Shown here in pieces: positions 1-12,400 of a stretch of 64,000 nt of DNA. The notes under the pieces were generated by a model. The model had not been told where the DNA came from and made no database searches. It saw nothing but the letters and a program-made list of their open reading frames with translations. This DNA is from Sanderia malayensis (lineage: Eukaryota > Cnidaria > Scyphozoa > Semaeostomeae > Pelagiidae), in assembly GCA_013076295.1 (NCBI GenBank), contig RQOL01000660.1:248001-312000 (forward strand), written 5' to 3'. Position numbers and translations under genes: made by a program. Numbering within the stretch: position 1 is the first letter of the stretch; each line of letters opens with the position of its first letter.

Positions 1-302
1 TAACGAAAACTAAGAGTAGAATTTTCTGTTGTGATTACATGTTTAATTTTTGAATTAGTGGGATTGAAGTTACCTTGGTGCTAGTATGCACGTTGTTAAT
101 TTGTGTCAAAGTCTTGGCCATGTGTATCGTGAAATTGAGCAGATATGGTAAGGAATTTAGCAAGTTTGAAGGAATATCTCCTTTAAGAGATTTATTTAAC
201 TTTGTCAGCCATATTTTATATTATAGTTATAGTAAAGCTAGAAAACATTAAACGTGCTTAAAACATGAATCTTAATTTATTTTCTAATCCATTGCAAGGG
301 CT
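1..302. other. Probable intron of TRPM gene A, no exon recognised
   Basis: AT-rich sequence with no open reading frame resembling the N-terminal TRPM exons of genes B and C. By paralogy the exon preceding the one at 856 should encode the end of the N-terminal homology region, and it is not found here. The upstream half of gene A therefore most likely lies outside the window. Confidence 0.5.
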
Positions 303-855
303 CATTTGGCATTATTATTTGTGTAGACATCATTTAGCATTATTATTTCTCTTGTAGACATCATTTGGCATTATTATTTCTGTTGTAGACATCATTGGGC
401 TTTATTATTTCTGTAGACATCATTGGCATTATTATTTCTGTTCTAGACATCATTTGGCATTATTATTTCTGTAGACATCATTTGGCATTATTATTTCTGT
501 TGTAGACATCATTTGGCTTTATTATTTCTGTAGACATCATTGGCATTATTATTTCTGTTGTAGACATCATTTGGCTTTATTATTTCTGTAGACATCATTG
601 GCATTATTATTTCTGTTCTAGACATCATTTGGCATTATTATTTCTGTAGACATCATTTGGCATTATTATTTCTGTTGTAGACATCATTTGGCTTTATTAT
701 TTCTGTAGACATCATTGGCATTATTATTTCTGTTGTAGACATCATTTGGCTTTATTATTTCTGTAGACATCATTGGCATTATTATTTCTGTTCTAGACAT
801 CATTTGGCATTATTATTTCTGTAGACATCATTTGGCATTATTATTTCTCTTATAG
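303..855 (+). repeat. Minisatellite of 28-31 bp monomers with a 175-bp higher-order unit
   Basis: About 18 monomers of the form GGCATTATTATTTCTGTTGTAG followed by ACATCATTT run directly into the 3' splice site of the exon at 856. Monomers differ in the few bases before TAG (GTAG, TTGTAG or TTCTAG) and in GGCATT versus GGCTTT. The TTCTAG type recurs at 441, 616 and 791, exactly 175 bases apart, so six monomers form a higher-order unit. Every monomer resembles the real acceptor, with a pyrimidine-rich tract and TAG then AC. Confidence 0.93.
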
Positions 856-3800
856 ACGATATTCTGCATATTCTGTCCGCCCATGCTTTTGAGACTTGGT
901 TTTCGCTCAAAGCACGAATTACGAGACATGCCCCAAACTGAAGAACAACACGAAGAGTATGAAAAGGAAGATGAAGAAGAAGAAGAAGAGAAAGAAGAAG
1001 AGGAAAAATTTCTTGAATCAAATCAAAACAACCCAGTCAACGTGTAAGTCTTTTATCACATATAAACAATTCCCAATTGGTCATTCCAATTGGGAATTGT
1101 TATTGGTTATTTTGATGCAGTGTGTGTGGGGGAGGGTAGATACTATAATTGGTTTCAAAGGTCGTAAATATAAGCCCTGTTCACATTAGGCAAACTAACC
1201 CGGGTTCGCCCCGGGTTAAACTAACCCAGGTTAATTTTTGTGTAGTGTGAACGCAACTAACCCGGGCTCGACCTGGGTTAATTTAACCCACCTCTGGAGA
1301 TGGGTTCACCCCGGGTCGGACCTGGGTTAGTTTTGCCTGGGAGTCGTGTGAACGCAAACTCGGGGCGAACCCGGGTTAGTTTGTGTAGTGTGCAAAGGGC
1401 TCAAATTGTACAAGATTGGCTGTACCATTGTTATGCCCGACCGAACGAGTTAATTTTAAGAGTTTAAGGTTAAAGCAGAAGCATGTATGTGTATAGACGT
1501 GCATATTCTATTTCTATTGTAGGAGTTTTAGTCCGGCTGGGTCTAGGTCGTTGCATTCAGAGTCTCAAATGTCTTTAGCCGTTGGAGCTAGTCAGAAGGA
1601 TACATATACTTTACGATCACAAGACATTGGCTATGACTCTTTGAAATGGTGGCAGAAAGTCTTTGCATTCTACTCCGCCCCTATCACGAAATTCTGGGGT
1701 AACGTTGTAAGTATTTTATTTGATTGCTATGTGTAATACTTGTACTCTATAATATTTCATCAGAATTCCATTGCATTGAGGTAGCAAACTAAATGGTTTA
1801 AGCTATTGAATAATATTCAAGTTGTTAGGGGGTTTGAGCCAAGGGGTAGCATTCCAGGCATAGATACCCAAGAGGAATGCGAATATCTTTCAAATGTCAA
1901 ACTTAATGCTTTCTGGCTGATTCATAAAACTGTTAAGTTATTCGATCAACTAAGCGGCAGTGGATTTATCATACTCAAATGTGTTTCAAATATCAGCGAA
2001 TAATTAAGTTCGATGGAATTATTTTTCTTTGCAGTTGTCATACTTGGTGTTTCTTGGAATCTTCACTTACGTCGTGCTTGGAAAAGTAACTACAAAATTG
2101 CAAAACGAAGAGATTGTTTTGATTGTGTTTGTCGTATCTCTTACCACTGAAGAAATTCGACAGGTGAAATAGTATTGAATCAATTGGCCATTAATTTTTG
2201 CATTGAAATTTGTTTTCATTTGAATGGGAATATATTCATTTGTGATATCTAATTGCTTGCAATATGTTTTCAGTTTCTTCAGTCAGACTCGAGTCGGTTG
2301 TACAAGAAATTTCAAGAATGGGGCCAAAGTAAATGGAATATATGCGATGGGATTGCAATTGTGTTGTTCTACGTTGGACTTGGCCTTCGTCTCTCCTCTT
2401 CCACTATGATTGCTGGCCACGTTGTCTGGGCTATTGATATAATGCTATGGATTATTCGATTGCTAGACATCTTTTCAGTGAACCAGCACCTCGGCCCTTA
2501 CGTTGTCATGATCGGCAGAATGGTAAGCTATGCGCTTGTGAAAGTTTTGCATTTTTTCTTGTTAAATAAGTTTAAGTAAGTCAATGATCCATTGGGAAAG
2601 TAAGGTTGTTCGTTGGAGCTCAGGGTGTCCAGGTTCAAATTTTAATCTGACCCCAAGAGAGTGGCTCTTATCAAGATTTACCGTAACCTTTGAGGGGTGG
2701 AGGCTCCAAATTGAGCCTTAATAGATAGGGGGCTTAATAGAGAAGGGCTTAATGAAGCTTTTACATGAATTATGACAATTAATACTTCCGCTAAGTACAG
2801 TAGAGCCTTTTTCAATGGTTGCTTTGATTTAAGTTTGATTAACTGGTTAGCGTAGATTGTTCCAGAGCCACGATCTGTATACAACGGCCATCCCAATTTA
2901 GCTGACAGAAATTGGGGTTGCGTAAAAGAAAGTTTATCCTTACTTTAATTTTACTCAATTTCGTTTGTGTTGATTAGCTTTGAGGGTATTTTCTCGTAAA
3001 CTATTTAGCATTGGAAATAACTCTTAGAATTTGCTTATTCTGTTTTAGGTTAAAGACCTATTGTACTTCTTATTCATTATGGCGGTATTCCTTTCTGCTT
3101 ACGGCGTTGCAAGACAAGCATTATTGGATCCTGTCTCTCCCACCTCCTGGAGATCGGTTGTTGAAATATTCTTTACTCCTTATTGGCAAACTTATGGAGA
3201 GTTGTTCATAAACAAAGACAATTTGTTTAGCAGTATGTATTACGTTGATCTTTCGTATTTGTTTTTTTCTTTTACTCTACAAACATTTTAATCATGGGAA
3301 TGCATATTTGGTCAGCCTGAAATAATGTTTTTTTATGTGATAGAAACAAGAACATACTTTGACACCACGAAATATAATCAATACAGTGAGCCAATAGTTT
3401 CAGTCCTCATGGCCTTGTATATGCTTGTGGCCAACATACTGCTATTGAATTTACTTATAGCTGTTTTCAAGTAAGTTCATGGCTGTAAAATCTATTTTGT
3501 TGCGTTGTGTATTATTTGATTGTTTCCATTACGGTCTATAATTTCTCTGTTCAATTTTTCAAACAGCAACACGTATTCAGAAGTGCAAACAAATTCAAAC
3601 AAAATCTGGAAGTTTCAGCGATATCACTTGATTTTCGAATATTCCAGAAGGCCTGTTCTCGTTCCTCCATTTGTGATGATAAACCATGTAATATCATTGT
3701 GCAAGCATATCTATCGGAAATGCAAACAGAAACAATGCTGCAGAGGTGGAACAGACATCCTGCACCATGGAAAAGACAAGAAAATGAGTGAGTTCTAGAA

Positions 3801-6800
3801 TTTTCACACCTGGTAAAATCTTCAGAAATAGTCAGTTATATTCTTTTGCATCTTTTCGATTCTGACAGACTAAAAATACTCTCTAGTCTTTATTGTCATG
3901 TAGCTGCATTACAACCTTTTTTTGACATGTATCTAATTGAGGCTGTGTTTTTACTAGAATTCTTTCCAAAACCAAATGAACTATCTGATCTTCTGCAATT
4001 CGAAGAAGAATGTCTTGCGGAATTCTTGAGAAAGAGAGACGGCCTATACATGACATCGAAGGAAGAGCGTATCCGATTAATTCTTGAACGGTATTCATAT
4101 AAAATTACAATTCTTTTTACAAATATTTTTTTAAGTGTGGAATTTTGATTGAGTCATCTCTTTTTGAACATTTGTCCTATGTTTATAAGTACCTGTCTTG
4201 TTTATTGATTCCCTTTCAAGTAATTAAGAATTTGGATTCCCGTTTAAGTGAATAAGAATTCTTTTGTCCTTAGAGTTGATAATATTTGGCAAATTGAAGA
4301 AGGGAAGAAAGAGCAAGAGGAGGAAAGGAAAAAAGCAGAAAAGAAGATCAAAAGTCTCGAAAATAAAATTGAAGCGTTGTCGGATAACTTGCTTCGATTT
4401 TTAAACCGAGTAAACCAAGAGCCCGGAATGATGGACGCGCATGTGCAATCTGGCGATTTCAGAGGTCAAAAATTGCCACCAAAGAGATTTCTCAGTCATG
4501 CTCCGTACACGCGCCTTCCATCCTACGCGAAGAATGAAGCTGTGAAAAAGGCCGCTGTAAATTTCCGAAAGACGTCATTGAGAGATGGCAGGCCATTGAA
4601 CCACGAGGTTGCAGTGTCAGAAACCCAGAATGAAAATCAACACGATTTCAATTTACCAGATGTTCGAGAAAGTGTCGGTACTTCAATGCCACATCAATCT
4701 CAGGTTAATGAAATGTTATCTCTTTTGGACGTTGTGGCACTTGAATTAACAATGGGGGAGTACGTTTCGAGGGAGGGTACGTTTCCATACTCGCCCCGCT
4801 TCTAACAAAACTAGTTGCTCCCCGTGGGTTGGGATGCCCCTTTCTCTTTAAACATATTGAGAGGACTTTTTAGCAGTTATATTTACAGTCTCGTGCCACA
4901 AAATTAACCACTTTTGTGCCTTATAGTGTAGACCAGCTTGGAATGAAGTGAAGTTTTGTTCGTTTCTCCCTGTCTGTTTTTTATGTGGTGCCTATTCTCT
5001 TGTTCACCCAGAGTTGTTTAGCTAACAAGACGGTTTTCTGCTCTTGTAGGGAAATGGGCGTGGACCAGGCAATGGACGAAGTCGTTCTTTGAGTTATCAG
5101 GGAGGAGTCTCGACCACTGGGCAACCGGAAATGCATGAAGCTAACCACCACGTGGAACCAATTGTCGTCAAACATCATCCTTATTATCCAATGTCTCACG
5201 TGGAGAGATTTCCAGTACCTGAAGAATCTATCAACTGGTTGGTGAGTATCGACAGGCAATTACTATCCTCTTTTTGATGCGTTTACACGCATGGAGTACG
5301 GTATATGTTAAGGGTTGAATGAAATCAGACTAGTTCATATATTTACCGGTATTAATTTATTACTATTTTTGCTTATCATATTCATAAACCTATTTGCTTA
5401 ACCACTAACCCAACTTCTACGTAATATCTATGCTATATAGTTGTACAGTAACTTGTAGATGTATATATATATGCTCTTTATCTTTACAAGCCTGTTTTGT
5501 GAGTGGCTCACTCCATTTATGTGATATTTTACATGTTTATTCCTTTCATTTTCGTGATGTTGTAGAATGATTACCCAACTTATGAACCTGTAGAATATAC
5601 TTCACCTACAATGCTGGTTTCTTCTTGGGCAGATCCAGAAGGCACGGAGTAAGTAACAAACATGTTATCACATCACTTTTATTTGCACACTTTAATGCAT
5701 AGAAGCCAAACTTTGTGTATTAAAAGACGCGATTAGATTACTACTGCATTGTTTTTCATTGAATCGTCGTATTGTCTAGCCTCGTATTGAATACGAGTTT
5801 ATACAATCGTTGCTCCATGCCTGGCTCTCAATTTATGTTAAGCACACGGAAAGTCCTGTATAGTCGATTCACGATTTGAACCCACTGTAGCTAATAATTG
5901 CATATATAGCTATTCTACTTTAGTAGACTGTCCTTATATCAGTTCTTATTTTATATTAGGGGTATCCAATTCAACAGCATTGATGATGGAGTGGATCGAC
6001 GCAGCGTTTACGGCGATTATGAAGTTGTTGATGGAAAGCCTAGGTTTGATGCTTAACTCTGTATGCTGTATGCTCTTTATTTGATTTAGATGCTTTGGCT
6101 TTTGCGATTCTTTTGTATATTTCCTGGAGATCCTATTTTCTTACTGGAAATTTGATGAAATATTACCTTTTTTAAGGTAAAAACCGATTGGAAGTCCTTT
6201 AGCAACCCAGGGATGAAATATCTTACCCTTAACCTTGGAGCTTATCCGTCTTGTAATTATCTTTCTTTTAGCAACTCTATCACTGAAAAGACAGCTCTAT
6301 TCTATTCTATATTTTTATTATTCTGTCTGCAATTTTAGGAGTCCTTTTGGAAGAACTGGTTTGACTGGTCGTGGCTTGCTGCCCCGTTGGGGACCGAACC
6401 ATGCTCTACAAGCAGTCATAACAAGGTTTGTGTTTTAATTGTAGCCTAGAACATCGCTTTAATGCTGTGATTTTAAATGTAATGATATTCATGTGTCTAT
6501 GATTTGATAATTGCAGATGGAAGCGAGACCCATCAGGCAAGAAATTTGCACGTGCAGAAGGTTTGTATTCAATGGAATTCCTGGCTCTGCAACGGGGTGA
6601 AAATCAATTGGCCATTCCATCGGTAAGTAAAAATGAGTTAACGCATTGCCTTTGATAATCCTCATACAATAATGAAGTCCCTCTTGGCAACACGTCTGAT
6701 CAGGGGAACCACCATACGACAAACATTTATAAAGCTGTGCTTTGCAGAAGTAATTGAAATGGTTCGCATATCCCAAGCAAAAGCCCACGCTCTGTTGTTG

Positions 6801-7579
6801 CGAAATTTTGTCAACTTTTATAGTACTCAGTCTTCATATTGTTGCTTTTTCTGCTATCTGTTATACCTGCTATCTTGTTTTGCAGGGAATAATTTCGACA
6901 AAAGAACAGCCACCAACATTTGTAACTCAGATATTTGGGCTTGATGATATAGGCCGATACTCTCATGTTTATGCAGCTGCGAAGGAATTCTTTTCTCATG
7001 GCTCTAAGGTTTGTATAAACTTTGTGAAAGAGCAAGTGAAGTGAAACACTTTGTAATCAAAATATAAACTAAATATTCAGATTTGTAGTTCAGACCGCTT
7101 GGTGTATAGCATTCCACTCCGTACCCCTTGTTTCCCTGTGTTCTTACACGTCATCACTACAGTTTGCATAAATGTTTTATGTTTTAAGTAAAAGGATGAG
7201 ACATTTTATGTAAGATCATTGGAGGGAATTAATTTTTTTAGATTGGTGAATCTTACGAAGATGAAAGGAATTCAGACAACGCTTGGATTGAATTGACAAT
7301 AATAAATTATCATGACGAAGAAGGAGATATCACAAAGAAGTTGAAACTGGTTGGTATAGCATAGCATGAGCTTTGAGAGTTAAAATTTTTAGTTCATTTT
7401 TAGTTGGACCATTGAAAATGTTCCAATTCTTCGAAATTATGTATATGTTGTTGCTTTTTTCACAGAATGATGCAAAGTTTGTTTGGAGGGAAGTTAATCA
7501 AGAGACAGTTGCAAGAATTGAAAACCAAGATATTCTCTTTGAAGTTGCAAGGTCGAGGAATGCTTATTTGGATGCATAA
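856..7579 (+). CDS. TRPM gene A: TRPM2-like channel with C-terminal NUDT9H domain (5' end outside window)
   Basis: Predicted TRPM-family cation channel of the plasma or an internal membrane. Exons: 856-1043, 1523-1706, 2035-2163, 2274-2522, 3049-3232, 3344-3470, 3567-3787, 3958-4090, 4274-4703, 5050-5241, 5566-5648, 5960-6043, 6339-6425, 6517-6622, 6886-7008, 7242-7349, 7466-7579 (TAA). They total 2742 bases, exactly 914 codons. The first exon encodes the pre-S1 segment ending in a very acidic Glu run. The exon at 2035 holds S1 and S2 (EEIRQ); the next holds S3 (WNICD) and S4. The E/Q and N/D pairs match the intracellular Ca2+ site known in TRPM2, TRPM4 and TRPM8. The exon at 3049 has S5 and the pore [10 protein letters not shown] with an acidic Glu; S6 and the TRP helix (WKFQRY) follow. 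After a coiled coil, the exons from 5050 encode NUDT9H ([41 protein letters not shown]). The Nudix box is degenerate. Splice sites were inferred by eye. Confidence 0.88.
1173..1401. mobile_element. Palindromic MITE in a gene A intron
   Basis: The terminal inverted repeats are about 41 bases. The left end starts AGCCCTGTTCACATTAGGC and the right end is nearly its reverse complement. Both arms share CAAACTAACCCGGGTTCGCC. Internal copies of AACCCGGG and ACCTGGGTTA make the whole block self-complementary, and it is far GC-richer than its surroundings. No reading frame is present. The superfamily is not assigned because the target duplication is unclear. Confidence 0.85.
2640..2760. repeat. Fragment of a dispersed ACCGTAA-type repeat
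   Basis: Intron sequence with ACCGTAACC followed by GGGGGCTTAATAGAGAAG. The wording is related to the block at 32066-32478 and to pieces near 35150-35370 and 51625-51730. Probably a degraded copy of one non-autonomous element family. No ends can be fixed here. Confidence 0.4.
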
Positions 7580-7607
7580 GCTCTTGATTTCTTGTAATAC
7601 GGATACA

Positions 7608-7613
7608 AATAAA
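7608..7613 (+). terminator. Poly(A) signal of gene A
   Basis: AATAAA lies 29 bases after the TAA stop of gene A, within ACAAATAAAATG. It is the first canonical hexamer after the stop, which implies a very short 3' untranslated region. Confidence 0.6.
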
Positions 7614-7619
7614 ATGTAA

Positions 7620-9180
7620 GTTTTTCCAAAGCTTTCTGCTGATAAACTATGCTAAATGTCTTTGCTCTATGGAGTCATTTTTACTAGTGTTGGGGCTTAT
7701 TGTGGTGTTCTTAGACGCCTTGCTTATTTATGGGTGATTGTCGAATAATTTTCTTGCTGTCAATCTTTGATGTTTCATAATGCAGGTCGAAATTATTTTT
7801 GATATGACAAATTTATCATTTTTTTATTATTCATATTTTCATATTAGATATTTTTCAATTGAATTAAATAAAAAAACAGTTTTTTACATTTTCTATTAAA
7901 ACAATTTCGTGTTTTGTATTGAATCTATTTTTTACGTCCTTGGAAGTTTTGTAATTTTTGAAAGCTGTAATTGAATATTTTCAACTTTTATGGGTGAAGT
8001 GTTTAAATGTAGTTTACCAATTAATGAAATAGCTGCTTTCTCCCATCCATGTAAGGAATGTTTTACTAATCATGCATCCTTTACCTAGACAATTACGTCA
8101 CCTTCTTGTCCATTATTTATGTAACATAAAACATCATTTATAGCTGATTTTGTAATGATTTTAAATTTTTGTGCTTGTAATGATAATTGATTTCTTTGAG
8201 AATGAGCTTGCTGTTAAACTCGATCAACTGAAGAAAGTTTGTAGAATGAGGCACTTGGTAGTGGGGATTCCCGAGGCCTCGTCCTACCCTTCTTCGTTGT
8301 TGACGCATCTTCAAGGAGAAGACTTTCGTTCCGATGTAAATGGCTGTCTTATGGGAATCACCTCTGCGAAAACAAAGAATACATACACAGTCAAGTCTTT
8401 CTAATTCGAACACCCTGGAGAAGCATGAAAATGTTCGAATTACAAAAAGTTCGAATTATAGAGGTTTGTTTTATAAGAGTTGGTTCATTAGTGATCCTTG
8501 AAGAGACGAAGAATTTCGTTCAAATTAGATAGAGTTCAAATTACACGAGTTCGAACTATGCAGTTTTGACTGTATGCAGATAAGAATGCCAATGTTTGGG
8601 TTAATATGTACCCCTTCATACAAGAATAATGTTTTTGACAGTTTTTCTTTTTATCTATAGAGATATTTCAGCAAAAGCACAAGCGTGTGTTGTAATTCTT
8701 AGTGAGGCTTTTTTCGATGGTAGCAGGAGAAGCTTATGTGGCGTAAGAATGATTCAAGAGAATTTTTAAGCCAAAAACCTTGCAACAAACTGTAGATTTG
8801 GTTAAAGTTTGTAATTATTTCCTTGTTCCATGGCTGTTAAAAATTATACAACACAACATGTACTAAATGCTTCAATGTTATCTTGTTTGCAACAATCATG
8901 CTTCAAGATTTATTCGCCAAAGTCACTTGTTATCACTTATTCTCCAGGATTCAATTCGGCGATAATGGAAAGTCAACGTGATTCTTGGGAATGGATAGGT
9001 ATTGTAAGTTGTTCTTACTTTTTAACTTTTCATAATGAATACAAATTATATATGTACGCTAATGTGTCTGATTTCAAATTGACTATCATAAATTTAAAGA
9101 TGATGTAATGGAAACAAGGTATATTTTCCTCAATCGTTGTTTATCACATAAAGATCCATTCATAAGAATTATTAGGTTGT
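7620..9180. other. A-B intergenic spacer
   Basis: No gene is supported. The stretch 8150-8410 can be read as a short frame but matches the region around 34930-35040 downstream of the NUDT9H pseudogene, and nearby blocks around 9040-9180 match 35540-35660. It therefore behaves as the intergenic part of a segmental duplication, not as a gene. A degraded MITE sits at 8401-8574. Confidence 0.6.
8401..8574. mobile_element. Degraded MITE (TTCGAA-rich, Tigger/pogo-like)
   Basis: The block contains AATTCGAACACCCTGG, AGTTCGAATTATAGAGG, TTAGTGATCCTTGAAG and GAGTTCGAACTATGCAG, and ends TTTTGACTGTA. It aligns with a better copy inside each arm of the 14404-17797 foldback (about 14950-15131 and its mirror near 17072-17260). 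Clustered TTCGAA words with ends reading CAGTCA..TGACTG suggest a pogo/Tigger-type non-autonomous element. The superfamily is an inference. Confidence 0.55.
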
Positions 9181-9418
9181 TTATTTGTCGATTGGGTATC
9201 GTAATACCTCATAGAAATTTAGCAACCCTTTGATATCTGCATGAAATGCTCTTTGCTTCATTGCATTTGAATGGGCAGCTTAGTTCATCTGCTTTCGTTC
9301 AGCGGCCCTTGACCTTAGAAGGGTCAGGGGCCGCTGAACGAATTTACTAACACACAGTTGAGAAGCCACAAGTTCAATATGCTACCGATCTGTTGACGTT
9401 GGTGCCTCGTCGATTCCG
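9180..9418 (+). promoter_or_regulatory. Promoter and 5' UTR of TRPM gene B, with 21-bp hairpin
   Basis: Contains TTGCATTTGAATGGGCAGC, TTCATCTGCTTTCGTTC and GCGGCCCTTGACC. The same blocks occur in the same order upstream of genes C and D and at the relic near 61330. Here the GCGGCCCTTGACC block is half of a near-perfect hairpin (9294-9342) with a loop of about six bases. The octamer-like core is TTGCAT in place of ATTTGCAT. Promoter function is inferred from conservation and from position just ahead of the first-exon ATG. Confidence 0.6.
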
Positions 9419-12400
9419 ATGGCGAAGCCAGGCATCGAGCTGGGTGAGCTGGAGATACGTAAGGCAGAGGAACCCAATGTTGTGAGTATTATGGTCCCGT
9501 GCACTAAGCTATTTTCAATTATTTATCCTGCAGACATGGCAAAAAATGTCGATCGGGGAGAAAATTGGAATCAAAACCTCGTCAAAAGAAGAGCAAAATT
9601 GAGAATATCAACCGTAATAGAACAAAAACAAAAATTTTATTCTGTATTTATTCTCAAAATCAAACTGTAAATATAAGAGACCGATTCTCTGGTGATGTAT
9701 TTTTATATTTTTTCAGAATTTCCACTTTCCAGGCAATGTTTTTGTTACTTTAACATGCTTAATCACTCTTGTGTCTTGCTGGTAATTTACACACAACGCT
9801 CCACGTTTAAAATATCGCTTACATCATCATTTTATGTTCCTTGTGGTATTTTCAATCAAATTGACATTACATATCTATGAAACCAAGAATTGTATAAATG
9901 AGAGCTTCTTCAACCTCTCATTTTTATTTAAACCTTTTCGATCACTTCTATCTAGGCCAAAAAGTGCTCAAACGAATGCACTTATTGAATATGGAATGGA
10001 ATGTAGAATTGAAAATAGAACCTACGTACATGTGTTTTCAAAACATATTCATTCAATATTTAGGATTTTGTTTATTTATCCCGTCCGTGCTATTTTGGGA
10101 TTGAATAATTGAATATAGCTTTGTGCCTCAAGACATGCATTTAGTCACGATTGTGAGTATTTGAATGTTCTACCTGCCATTGGACGCGAGGGATCTTAGC
10201 CACCGCTACCGCATTAAAATCGCTTTAGTATACGTTCCCACTTTAGCTTTATAACTAGGTAAAAGTAGTATACCTGGTGTGAGGTATAAGTTGACATGGA
10301 CGGTGTGGTGAATATTTCTGATGATTGTTGTGTTTCATCTCTTTTGAAGAGAAATTTTAATTTCATTTTGTTTATCATTCCTTACGCACTGTTCTCTATT
10401 TCCGAAGGGGACTTATTCAGGGGAGATATATTCAAAGTTTCACAAAAAGAAATGCATTTATTTTCACCAGGAAGATAATAGCAATCCAAACAGGTATCAA
10501 TATTTTCATTTTTTTTATAAAGTTGATATTATTTGAATAAAATTAACGGAATTTAAAGCCCGTGAAAACATTTTTAACACCTTGTACTTGTTAGGTAAAT
10601 GTATCTTTGATGAATCTAAAACTGAAGATAGATGAGAAACTTAGTTCGTGATATATCGAGTTATTCAGTGGAACTACTTGAAACATAACTACAAGTTTGG
10701 GTAAATGTATCTACCATTACAAAAGCTGTCTTTACGGGTGACAGGACACCGCTCATCAAAATTCAAGTAATATGATACATGACTAAGGCCAACTAATAGC
10801 GAACTCGGAGCAAATAGGGGCCATAAACATTGCCATCTGGTGCATTATTTCATGTTGTATTCACCATCATCATCATCGCCAGATACACAGCCGAGGCAGC
10901 CATGTCGACAGGCCTTCCTCACTCTCTCAGATGGCATATCCAGTTCTCTTGTTTGTTCTCTCTTCCTCGTCTTCCTTGCATTATTTTTCCATCAACAACG
11001 CTTTTGCTGTCTCTTAATCTTCGTACAATGTGACCAAAGTACTTCTTTCTACTCCCTCTTGTTCATACCCGCATGTCTCATACTGTACCCACTCATTCGT
11101 CTCCCTTTGCTATTCCCAACACTCTCCTGTAAGCATTTATTTTAAATCCTCCCTGTCTCTGTTAACTGTCTGGCTCTCATAAGCATATAGTCAGAGAGAA
11201 ACTACAATTGCCATCATAGCAACCACAACTTCTTGATTTGATTTCAACATTCTTTGCTTTCAGATGTGATCAAATCATTTTCCACAACAACTGATCCCAA
11301 GTAGATAAAATTGCTGTCCCGTTCAACTCCACAACATACCCTGTGCCAACATGTCTGTTCTCTTCTTTTCCAACCACCATCACTTTGCTCTTCTTCATAA
11401 TGATCTCCATTTCGTACCTCTGAAGCTTCCTCGAACCTTCTTCTCATCTTCCGAATGCCATTCTTCAGCAGACCTCAAGTCCACAATCCTTTTTCTAGCA
11501 CACCCCACCCTTCCATATTACTGTTCTGTTTGCCTGTCACTATTCTCTTTAACCAAGCTTGGCGATAGGATGGTGTTACTGTCACCAATTACCGACATTA
11601 TTTTAGCACCATTACATTAACTGACTCATAAGACAATATTAAAACATAGTCTTGCGTACTCCCCATGTACCTTAAAACTTTGGCAGACATCATATTTCAT
11701 TTTCTATGTACTCTATGACATTCATGGTTTTAAATTTAAAAAAATATTCTTTCTACTTTGCCATGCTAACAACTGCCAAATATATTTCTAGTGTTTGTTA
11801 TTGCGGCCGTCTCAAAGAGCAACATAATAAAGATAAACTGGAACATGGAATTTCGGACAAGACATGGGACATCAAAAAACATATAAAACGTGCTACTACA
11901 AATGCTTATGGAGAGATTGAATTTCATGGAGGTCAAAGTACACGAAGAACAAGAGCCCAGGTAACCTTATTAATTCCTGAAGTTCTGATTTTTCAATGCT
12001 ATTTCGCTAAACCGTTGATTTATTCCATGGATAAAACGTTACACTGCAAACCAAACATAATTGGAGTGAGTTGCAATTTAACCGACAACCAATCATTTTG
12101 TCGTAGTATATTCGCCTTTCCGATGATGATAGTGTAGAAGATGTACTGAAGCTATTACTCGGTGAATGGAAACTAAAGCCTCCAAAACTTTTGATATCTG
12201 CAATTGGCGGAAAACGGGATTTCAGCTTGCCAAAAGAGTACGAACAACAACTTCAACAAGGTTTACTCAAGGTCAGTGTTTATGTGTTTATAGTTGAGTT
12301 GACTCCCTCTGTCTGGAAAGCCACTCACCTCGAAAATTGCAACAAAGAAAGCCATCTTAATTATTTCCAATACCTCCTTGAACAATCGGTATGTTTTAGT

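Noticed and set aside
8138..8413. Overlapping frames on both strands near 8138-8413
   Set aside because: The region matches non-coding spacer at about 34930-35040, where the frames are not kept, so it is duplicated spacer.
10830..11620. Plus-strand open frames of 67-101 codons
   Set aside because: They are antisense to the reverse-transcriptase-like remnant and show low-complexity Ser/Leu/Pro translations with no domain.
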